A stretch of DNA of 11,173 bases from Rhodocyclales bacterium (GTDB lineage Bacteria > Pseudomonadota > Gammaproteobacteria > Burkholderiales > Rhodocyclaceae), in NCBI GenBank assembly GCA_021286885.1, contig JAJTBM010000058.1, positions 1 to 11,173 of the forward strand, in the 5' to 3' direction. Position 1 is the first letter of the stretch; each line of letters begins with the position of its first letter. The position numbers and the translations under genes were made by a program. Under the pieces are notes generated by a model, which saw only the letters and a program-made list of their open reading frames with translations, searched no databases and was not told where the DNA came from. Below are positions 5,362-11,173 of the stretch, one piece after another.

Positions 5362-6537
5362 ATGTCCCCTTCCCGCCCCACCGCCCCCCGGCTTTCCGCC
5401 CGCATCAGCGACCTGCATCCCTCGCCGATCCGTGAAATCCTGGCGGTTGCCCAGCAGCCCGGCATGATCTCGTTTGCAGGCGGCCTCCCCGCCGCCGAGA
5501 CTTTCCCGGATCTGGGGCTGACGGTCGCGGCAGAGGCCCTGCAATACGGCCCGAGCGAAGGGGACTGGGCCCTGCGCTGCCAGGTGGCCGAAGAGCTGGC
5601 CGGCCTGGGCCTCACCTGCCCGCCCGAACAGGTGCTGATCCTGTCCGGCTCCCAGCAGGGGATTGATCTGGTGGGCAAGCTGTTTGTGGACGCAGGCACC
5701 CCGGTGGCCGTCGAAGCGCCCACCTATCTGGCCACGCTCCAGGTGTTCCGGCTGTTCGGCGCCCAGTTCCTGCCCTATTCGGTGCAGCAGCTCCAGGCCG
5801 CCGACTGGCTGCACCAGCGCCCGGCCCTGGCCTATGCGATCCCCACCTTCCAGAACCCCACCGGCCATTGCTATTCCCTGGCCGAGCGCGAAGCCCTGGC
5901 GGCGGCCTGCGTGGAAAGCGGCACGCCTTTGTTTGAGGATGATCCCTACCGGGATCTGGTCTACAGCCCCTGCGAGCGCCGCCCGGTGTGCGCCCTGCTG
6001 CAGGATGCGAGCCCATGGATTTACCAGGGCTCCTTCTCCAAGAGCCTCGCCCCCGGCCTGCGCCTGGGCTATATGGCCGCCTCGGCGGATCTGTTCCCCC
6101 ATCTGGTGCGCCTCAAGCAGGCCGCCGATCTGCACAGCAACCGGGTGAGTCAGGCCCTGGTGCTGGAGCAGCTCCGCCACCCGGGCCGGGATGCGCGCAT
6201 CGCCCGGCTGCAGGATTTCTACCGCCACAAGCGCGACGCCTTCGCCCAGGCCCTGGACCGCCACTTGGGCGGCCTCGCCACCTGGCAAGTGCCTGCCGGC
6301 GGGCTGTTCTTCTGGTTGCAGCTCAATACCCCGGTGGATACCCGCCGCCTGCTGCCCGACGCCCTGGCCCGCCAGGTGGCCTTCATGCCGGGCGAAGCCT
6401 TCTACCCGGACGCGCCCACCCTGGGCACCCTGCGCCTCAACTTCAGCCACGCAGCCGAGGCCGACATGGATCGCGGCTTGGCGGTGCTGGCGGAATTGAT
6501 TCGGGAAGCAGGTCGCGCATCGGTATCCAAGCTTTAA
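5362..6537 (+). CDS. PLP-dependent class I/II aminotransferase (2-aminoadipate/LysN-like)
   Basis: A 391-residue fold-type I aminotransferase. It moves an amino group between an amino acid and a 2-oxoacid through a pyridoxal-phosphate Schiff base. Key positions: ISFAGGLPAAETFP (36-49), the family opening; SGSQQG (95-100), phosphate loop; Asn165 in QNPTG; Asp194 in DDPY, paired with the PLP ring nitrogen; Lys227 in SFSKSLAPGLRLGY, the PLP lysine; Arg358 in TLRLNF, binding the substrate carboxylate. This pattern matches the 2-aminoadipate/aromatic/branched-chain group related to MocR C-terminal domains, but there is no GntR DNA-binding domain at the N-terminus, so it is an enzyme and not a regulator. 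It diverges from a MarR-type regulator. Exact substrate is not predictable. Confidence 0.93.
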   Translation: MSPSRPTAPRLSARISDLHPSPIREILAVAQQPGMISFAGGLPAAETFPDLGLTVAAEALQYGPSEGDWALRCQVAEELAGLGLTCPPEQVLILSGSQQGIDLVGKLFVDAGTPVAVEAPTYLATLQVFRLFGAQFLPYSVQQLQAADWLHQRPALAYAIPTFQNPTGHCYSLAEREALAAACVESGTPLFEDDPYRDLVYSPCERRPVCALLQDASPWIYQGSFSKSLAPGLRLGYMAASADLFPHLVRLKQAADLHSNRVSQALVLEQLRHPGRDARIARLQDFYRHKRDAFAQALDRHLGGLATWQVPAGGLFFWLQLNTPVDTRRLLPDALARQVAFMPGEAFYPDAPTLGTLRLNFSHAAEADMDRGLAVLAELIREAGRASVSKL

Positions 6538-6577
6538 GGCCCAGGCTTTGAGGGCATGATGGTCGGTGGCACCCTTT

Positions 6578-6612
6578 GAACCGGCCTTCAGGCCGGTTCG
6601 AAAATTTTTTTC
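6578..6612 (+). terminator. strong rho-independent terminator of the aminotransferase gene
   Basis: GAACCGGCC (6578-6586), loop TTCA, and GGCCGGTTC (6591-6599) form a perfect 9-base stem, followed after GAAAA by eight T (6605-6612). It lies 40 bases after the aminotransferase stop. It acts mainly in the plus direction: the other side of the stem has no T-run to serve the converging response regulator gene. Confidence 0.92.
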
Positions 6613-6634
6613 AGCCTCAGGCAGCCCTGAAAAC

Positions 6635-7234
6635 CTAAGGCAACCACCCATTCCCCCCCAGCCAGCGCCCCAGTTCGTTGTCGTTGGCGATGCGCAGCTT
6701 GGCGAAGATGTTGGCGCGGTGGGTTTCCACCGAGCGGGGGCTACAGGGCGGGTCGAGCAGGCGGGCGATTTCCTTGTTGGGCTGGCCCAGACCAACCAGG
6801 CGGGCCACGGCCCGCTCCCGGGGGGTGAGTTCCAGCCAGCGCTGGAGCGCCTGGGCGCGCAGCCGGGCAGCATCCATGGCAGCGGGGAGTTTGGCCAGGA
6901 GCTGTTGGGTATCGGGCTTCACCACCCAGTCGTGGGCGCCCAGGCGCACCGCTTCCAGGGCGGTGGGGATGTCTCCGTGGCCCGACAGAAACAGGCTCAC
7001 CAGGGGGCTGTGGCGCTGGCGCAGTTGCTCCAGCACCTCCAGCCCGCTCATCCCGGCCATGCGAAGATCAAGGATCACGCAGCCGGTCTGGGCCGGGGCC
7101 ACCGCGGCAAGAAAGGCCTCGCCCGATTCAAAACACTGGACCGCCAGCCCCTGGGAAAACAGCAGCATCACTAGGGAACGGCGCAGGGCCTCGTCGTCGT
7201 CCACCACGTACAGGGTAAAGGGTAGTTCTTTCAC
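6635..7234 (-). CDS. FixJ/NarL-type response regulator
   Basis: A 199-residue two-domain regulator. The receiver domain (6-120) has the acidic pocket Asp12-Asp14, the phosphorylated Asp56 in ILDLRM, Ser84 in LSGHGDIP, and Lys106 in VVKP. LSGHGDIPTA is typical of the FixJ subgroup. A LuxR-type helix-turn-helix follows (136-190: LTPRERAV, NKEIARLL, SVETHRANIFAKL). There is no AAA+ domain, so it works with ordinary sigma70 promoters. The start is GTG at 7234, and its first four bases (GTGA) overlap the stop of the sensor kinase gene, so the pair is translationally coupled. The divergent kgtP gene is its likely target. The repeat DPPCSP in the HTH linker is slightly longer than usual. Confidence 0.93.
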   Translation of the reverse strand: MKELPFTLYVVDDDEALRRSLVMLLFSQGLAVQCFESGEAFLAAVAPAQTGCVILDLRMAGMSGLEVLEQLRQRHSPLVSLFLSGHGDIPTALEAVRLGAHDWVVKPDTQQLLAKLPAAMDAARLRAQALQRWLELTPRERAVARLVGLGQPNKEIARLLDPPCSPRSVETHRANIFAKLRIANDNELGRWLGGNGWLP

Positions 7235-9492
7235 AGCTTTGGGATTTCTTCGTTTAAAGCAGGTGTTAAAGCGGGGGAGCTGGCCGGCAGCAGGCAGATG
7301 AATTCTGCGCCGCCTGCGGCCCGGTTGGCCACGCTGATGCGTCCGCCGTGGGCTTCCAGAATGCTGCGGCAGATGCTGAGCCCCAGGCCCAGCCCGTCTG
7401 ATTTGGTGCTGAAGAAGGGCGAAAACAGCTGCTCCCGCACCGCTTCGGCAATGCCCGGCCCCCGGTCGGCCACCCGGATTTCCACCCCGCTCTCCAGCTG
7501 CAAGGCGCGGATCTCCAGCCCACGCTGGGTGGCGGGGGTGGCGGGGGTGGCCTGCATGGCCTGGATCGCGTTCTGGATCAGATTCACCAGCACCTGCTCC
7601 AAGAGCACATGGTCGCCCCGCACCCGGGGCAGCCCTGGCGCCAGCACGATCTGGAGCGCAATTCCATGGCGCTGCAACTCCCCCTGGAGCAACCCTACCG
7701 CGTGGCTCACCAGGCTTTCCGGGGCGATTTCTTCGTACACCCGGCGTTTGGGATTGATGAAGGCCCGCACCCGCTTCACGATCTCGCTGGCCCGGGCAGA
7801 TTGCTCCACGATCTCATCCAGAGCCGAGGCCAGCATCTCCACGGCGGGCCCGCCCGGCATGCCGGCCATGGCCCGGGCAGCCACCGCAAAATTGGAAATC
7901 GCCATCAACGGCTGATTCAGTTCATGGGCCAAGGTAGAAGCCATTTCCCCCACGCTGGCCAGGCGCGCACTGCGCTGGAGCTGGCGTTCCTGCTCCCGCT
8001 GGCGCGCTTCGGCCTGCTTCTGGGCGGTGATGTCCACCACCGAGCTCATCCAGCCCCGGTGTGCCCCCCGGGCGTCGATCAGGGGCGCGGTATACACCAT
8101 GGTGATCACGTCATGGCCGTCCCGGTGGCGGATGCGGGATTCAAACCCATGGGGCCGGGCGCGGCCCTGGAGCGCGTCATCGCTCTCGCGCATGTGCTTG
8201 TCGAAATCTTCCGGGTGCCAGTATGGATAGGGCGGCTTGAGCCCGAGCAGCTCGTCCTGGGTGTAGCCCACCATTTCGCACAGGGCGGGATTCACGTAGA
8301 TGATCTTGCCCTCCGGGTCCCGGGCGCGCATGCCCACCAGCAGCGAATCTTCCATGGCCTTGCGAAAGGCGTGGGCTTCCTGCAGATCCCGGGTGCGTTC
8401 TTCCACCCGCCGCTCCAGCTCGTCCCGGGCCTGTTGCTGCTCGGCATAGCGCTTTTCGCGCAGGCGCCAGTACAGCACCCCGAGCAGCACCAGGGCCGCC
8501 AGCAGCGCCGCCATGGCCTGGGCCTCCCGGCGGGCTTCCCGCACTGCGCCCAGATCGCTGCTCACCACCAAACGCCAACCCAGCTCGGGGATGGGCGTCG
8601 CCAGGGCCAGAAAGGCCCGCTCCCGCCCATCCAACGGGGTGCGCAGCACAAATCCCCCTGGCCCGGCCCCCAGCGCCACCGGCGCGGTGCGCCAGGGCAG
8701 CAGGGCAAAGCGGCGCCGCTCGCCGTACTGGCTATGGCGGGCGAGCCAGTCCAGATCCTCCGCCTCCAGGGGGCGCTCGCTCTGGTAGCGCCAGCCCGGC
8801 ACCGAGCTCAGAAACACGATGCCCCGTGCATCCTGGAGCACCGCCGGCGCCGGGCTGCGGGCCCAGGCCGCCTCCAGGCTGTCCAGCCCGATCTTGACCA
8901 CCACCACGCCCACAATCTGCGCCCCCGCCCGCACCGGCTCGGCAATGAACAAACCCGGAATCCCGGTGGTCAGCCCCAGCCCGTAAAACACCCCCCGGCG
9001 CCCTGCCAGCGCATCTTCCACATAGGGTCGGCGCCGGTAATCCTGGCCCACAAAACTCCCCGGGAGTGCGGCGTTGCTGGCCGCCAAGGCCACCCCGGCC
9101 CGATCCACCACAAACAGGGCCACCGCCCCGGTAGTGGTCTGCAAATCGGCCAAATAGCGGTTGAGATGGCCGGCCAGCCCCGGGCGGGCGGGGTCGCGCA
9201 GCAGGGCCAGCACGTCTGGATGACGGGCCACCACATAGGGCAGATGATTGTGCCGCGCCACCATGCCCTGCAGGCCCAGGGTGGTGGCCTCTGCCGCCTG
9301 GCGCAGGGCCAGCCCCTGAACGCCCAGCTCGCGCCGCTCCGCCCAATCCCCCGCCGCCACGATCAGGCCCCCGGCCGCCAGGGCCAGCACCAGCCCATAC
9401 CCATAACGCACCCAGCGGCGCCAGCCCTGCCCCATTGCCTGCATCCTCACACGCATCCCCTCTCGCCCCCGCCCACCGGGCCCGGCCAGCAT
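7231..9492 (-). CDS. DctB-like sensor histidine kinase with a PAS domain
   Basis: A membrane sensor of up to 753 residues. TM1 is ~30-47 and TM2 ~325-342; between them is a periplasmic double-Cache/DctB-type sensor domain with RRRPYVEDALAGRRGVFYG and GLFIAEPV, shared with sensors of C4-dicarboxylates. A coiled coil (~345-375) leads to a PAS domain (~378-492), then HisKA with His523 in AHELNQP, and HATPase with Asn641 (N box), DRGPG (676-680), FFSTK and GLGLGL (700-705). No receiver domain is attached. A 9-base tandem repeat (7528-7551) encodes an ATP-AT-P stretch at ~648-655, in the loop after the N box. The start is uncertain: ATG at 9492, or at 9456, which has GAGAGGGG directly before it. 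Likely it senses 2-oxoglutarate or a dicarboxylate for kgtP; ligand is inference. Confidence 0.92.
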   Translation of the reverse strand: MLAGPGGRGREGMRVRMQAMGQGWRRWVRYGYGLVLALAAGGLIVAAGDWAERRELGVQGLALRQAAEATTLGLQGMVARHNHLPYVVARHPDVLALLRDPARPGLAGHLNRYLADLQTTTGAVALFVVDRAGVALAASNAALPGSFVGQDYRRRPYVEDALAGRRGVFYGLGLTTGIPGLFIAEPVRAGAQIVGVVVVKIGLDSLEAAWARSPAPAVLQDARGIVFLSSVPGWRYQSERPLEAEDLDWLARHSQYGERRRFALLPWRTAPVALGAGPGGFVLRTPLDGRERAFLALATPIPELGWRLVVSSDLGAVREARREAQAMAALLAALVLLGVLYWRLREKRYAEQQQARDELERRVEERTRDLQEAHAFRKAMEDSLLVGMRARDPEGKIIYVNPALCEMVGYTQDELLGLKPPYPYWHPEDFDKHMRESDDALQGRARPHGFESRIRHRDGHDVITMVYTAPLIDARGAHRGWMSSVVDITAQKQAEARQREQERQLQRSARLASVGEMASTLAHELNQPLMAISNFAVAARAMAGMPGGPAVEMLASALDEIVEQSARASEIVKRVRAFINPKRRVYEEIAPESLVSHAVGLLQGELQRHGIALQIVLAPGLPRVRGDHVLLEQVLVNLIQNAIQAMQATPATPATQRGLEIRALQLESGVEIRVADRGPGIAEAVREQLFSPFFSTKSDGLGLGLSICRSILEAHGGRISVANRAAGGAEFICLLPASSPALTPALNEEIPKL

Positions 9493-9639
9493 AGCGGGTA
9501 TTCCCGGGGGTGCCTCTGCGTAGTTTTACGGAGACGGGCGCGGGGAAAGCTGCGGATGTGCGCCCCCACTCCCAGGGGAATACTGGAGCCTTCAGGGTGC
9601 CCGCCCACGGGGGCCGGCGCCCATAAGGAGGAGACATTC
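9493..9639. promoter_or_regulatory. regulatory gap between the sensor kinase gene and kgtP
   Basis: This 147-base gap must hold the promoters of both divergent units. An inverted repeat is visible: GTATTCCC at 9498-9505 and GGGAATAC at 9576-9583; extended to 14 bases, 11 match. A second imperfect palindrome, CTCTGCGTA and TACGGAG, lies at ~9514-9532. Either could be the site of the response regulator. I found no convincing -35/-10 pair for either gene. Confidence 0.45.
9625..9632 (+). promoter_or_regulatory. strong ribosome binding site of kgtP
   Basis: AAGGAGGA is an almost perfect complement of the 16S rRNA 3' end, 7 bases before the ATG at 9640. It fixes the kgtP start within a much longer in-frame open stretch that extends upstream through the antisense of the kinase gene. 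Confidence 0.9.
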
Positions 9640-10992
9640 ATGAACAACCCGAACGGGGCCCTGGCCCAAACCCTGCCCGCCGATGCCGCGCCGGCCGCCA
9701 GCCGTGAGCGCATCGACCCCAAGCGCCTGCGCGCCATCATCGTCGGCTCGTCCGGCAATCTGGTGGAATGGTTCGACTTTTATTGCTACGCGGCGTTTTC
9801 GCTCTACTTCGCCAGCGCCTTCTTCCCCGCCCAAGACCCGACCGCCCAGATGATGTCCACCGCCGGGATCTTCGCCCTCGGCTTCTTCATCCGCCCGGTG
9901 GGTGGCTTCCTGTTCGGCAGCCTGGGCGACCGCCTGGGCCGCAAGGTGGCGCTGATGGCCTCGGTGCTGCTCATGTGCCTGGGTTCCCTCATCATCGCCT
10001 GTGCCCCCACCTACGCCAGCGTCGGGATCTGGTCCCCCGCCCTGCTGCTGCTCGCCCGCCTGCTCCAGGGCCTGAGCCTGGGCGGCGAATACGGCGCCAG
10101 CGCCACCTATCTGTCTGAAATGGCCGAATCCCGCCACCGGGGCTTTTACGCCAGCTTCCAATACGTCACCCTGATCGGCGGCCAACTGCTCGCCCTGGTG
10201 CTGCTGCTGGTGCTGCAAAACTTCTTTCTGGATGCCCAGGAGCTGCGCGCCTGGGGCTGGCGCATCCCCTTCGCCATCGGCGCCTGCCTCGCCCTGGTGG
10301 CCCTGCTGATGCGCCACGACCTGCCCGAAACCGGCGCCTTTGAAGCCGCCCGCAAGAAAAAGCAGGCCCTCGGCTCCTTCCGCGAACTGGCCCGCCACCC
10401 CCGCGAAGTGCTGCTGGTGATCGGCCTCACCATGGGCGGCACCCTCGCCTTCTACGTCTACACCACCTACATGCAGAAGTTTCTGCGCCTGTCGGTGGGC
10501 CTGACCGACGCCCAAACCACCGCAGTATCCGCCGCCAGCCTGGTGTTTGCGATGCTCCTGCAACCCCTCTACGGCGCCCTCTCCGACCGCATTGGCCGGC
10601 GCCCCCTGCTGGTCGGCTTTGCGCTGCTGGGCACCCTGTTCACCGTGCCCCTGATGACTGCCATCCGCCACGCCAGCGGCCCCTGGGAAGCCTTCGGCCT
10701 GATCGCCTGCGCCTGGCTGATCGTCTCGGGCTACACCTCCATCAACGCGCTGGTGAAGGCCGAACTCTTCCCCGCCAGCATCCGCGCCACCGGCGTCGGC
10801 GTGCCCTACGCCTTTGCCGTCTCGATCTTCGGCGGCTCGGCGGAATACGTGGCCCTATGGTTCAAGCAGGCCGGCATGGAAAGCAGCTTTTACTGGTACG
10901 CCACCGGCGTAATCGCCTGCACCCTGCTGGTGTGCTGGTTCATGCGCGACACCAAGGCCGGATCGCTGATTGATGCGGAGTTGAAGGGCTAG
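9640..10992 (+). CDS. kgtP: alpha-ketoglutarate permease, MFS (MHS family)
   Basis: A 450-residue inner-membrane proton symporter of the metabolite:H+ symporter family with 12 membrane segments, importing 2-oxoglutarate. Long stretches agree with E. coli KgtP as I recall it: SSGNLVEWFDFY (37-48), LARLLQGLSLGGEYG (138-152), GFYASFQYVTLIGGQLLAL (168-186), WGWRIPFA (205-212), TTYMQKFL (275-282), FGGSAEYVAL (397-406). MFS motif A occurs twice: GSLGDRLGRK (93-102) and GALSDRIGRR (312-321). The start is fixed by AAGGAGGA 7 bases upstream. The N-terminal ~27 residues are a hydrophilic, Ala-rich tail. It diverges from a DctB-like sensor and its regulator and ends in a strong terminator, so it is a single-gene unit. 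The substrate is well supported by sequence but related dicarboxylates are possible. Confidence 0.94.
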   Translation: MNNPNGALAQTLPADAAPAASRERIDPKRLRAIIVGSSGNLVEWFDFYCYAAFSLYFASAFFPAQDPTAQMMSTAGIFALGFFIRPVGGFLFGSLGDRLGRKVALMASVLLMCLGSLIIACAPTYASVGIWSPALLLLARLLQGLSLGGEYGASATYLSEMAESRHRGFYASFQYVTLIGGQLLALVLLLVLQNFFLDAQELRAWGWRIPFAIGACLALVALLMRHDLPETGAFEAARKKKQALGSFRELARHPREVLLVIGLTMGGTLAFYVYTTYMQKFLRLSVGLTDAQTTAVSAASLVFAMLLQPLYGALSDRIGRRPLLVGFALLGTLFTVPLMTAIRHASGPWEAFGLIACAWLIVSGYTSINALVKAELFPASIRATGVGVPYAFAVSIFGGSAEYVALWFKQAGMESSFYWYATGVIACTLLVCWFMRDTKAGSLIDAELKG

Positions 10993-11014
10993 ACGCACCT
11001 GGCTGCCTGACCGG

Positions 11015-11060
11015 AAAAAAACCCCCACCGGGCGCGGTTATGCGCGGGTGGGGGTTTTTT
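11015..11060. terminator. strong two-way terminator after kgtP
   Basis: An A-run, then CCCCCACC (11022-11029), pairs with GGTGGGGG (11047-11054) followed by six T. Inside, GCGC pairs with GCGC around a GGTTAT loop. A-run and T-run also pair, so it works in both directions. It lies 22 bases after the kgtP stop. Confidence 0.93.
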
Positions 11061-11126
11061 GTTTGTGGGGGAGTTTGGCTTTTTCTTCCTCGCCTCACCC
11101 ACCGCTTTCCGCTATTTGGCCTCACA

Positions 11127-11173
11127 TTGGCCGGGTCTCGCCCCGGCGGGCGACCTTCTTTCTTGCTTCGCCA
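11127..11173 (-). repeat. 47-base dispersed repeat, right copy
   Basis: Its reverse complement matches 4-50 at 43 of 47 positions. It carries the same hairpin, GCCGGG (11130-11135) and CCCGGC (11142-11147). It lies after the kgtP terminator with no gene between (11061-11126 shows only a T/C-rich stretch). The window ends inside or at the end of the element, so its full length is unknown. Confidence 0.7.

Noticed and set aside
5299..6873. Minus-strand open frame of over 500 codons across the aminotransferase gene
   Set aside because: Antisense shadow in GC-rich DNA; the plus-strand aminotransferase has all catalytic residues.
9586..9601. Sigma54-like GG-N10-GC pattern on the minus strand before the kinase gene
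   Set aside because: Only the GGCAC part and the GC fit; the TT of the -12 element is missing, and the regulator has no AAA+ domain to drive sigma54.
7609..9639. Long plus-strand open frame in phase with kgtP, extending over 2 kb upstream
   Set aside because: It is antisense to the sensor kinase, whose domains are unmistakable, and the translation is a low-complexity Pro/His/Gln-rich shadow. The AAGGAGGA at 9625 sets the true kgtP start.

Overview
The window is GC-rich, densely coded DNA from what looks like a betaproteobacterium. That placement is an inference from base composition, gene families and the dispersed repeat at both edges, not from a marker gene. The exception is the first ~900 bases, which are visibly richer in A/T. 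They carry the recombination sites (attC) of a mobile integron: one clear attC at 292-367, a degenerate attC at 832-903, and a third GTTAGGC core at 222-228. Between the two attC sites sits one cassette gene of unknown function. No integrase gene is present.

From 911 on, the window holds ordinary chromosomal genes in four blocks. (1) A minus-strand set, azlC-azlD plus an alpha/beta hydrolase, faces away from an Lrp/AsnC-type regulator on the plus strand. A perfect 17-base palindrome lies between azlC and the regulator, the arrangement expected for a locally controlled branched-chain amino-acid exporter. (2) A minus-strand NERD-domain protein with two zinc ribbons. (3) A MarR-family regulator diverges from a PLP-dependent aminotransferase; their intergenic region holds two copies of the same palindrome, GTCAA-N5-TTGAC. 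The aminotransferase ends in a strong terminator. (4) A two-component pair (DctB-like sensor kinase, FixJ-like response regulator, overlapping by 4 bases) diverges from kgtP, an alpha-ketoglutarate permease, which ends in a very strong two-way terminator.

The common theme is amino-acid and 2-oxoacid traffic: export of branched-chain amino acids, transamination, and uptake of 2-oxoglutarate, each next to its own likely regulator. The two edges of the window carry the same 47-base element in opposite orientation (43 of 47 positions identical), each with a GCCGGG-N6-CCCGGC hairpin. No tRNA, rRNA, CRISPR array or transposase gene was seen.
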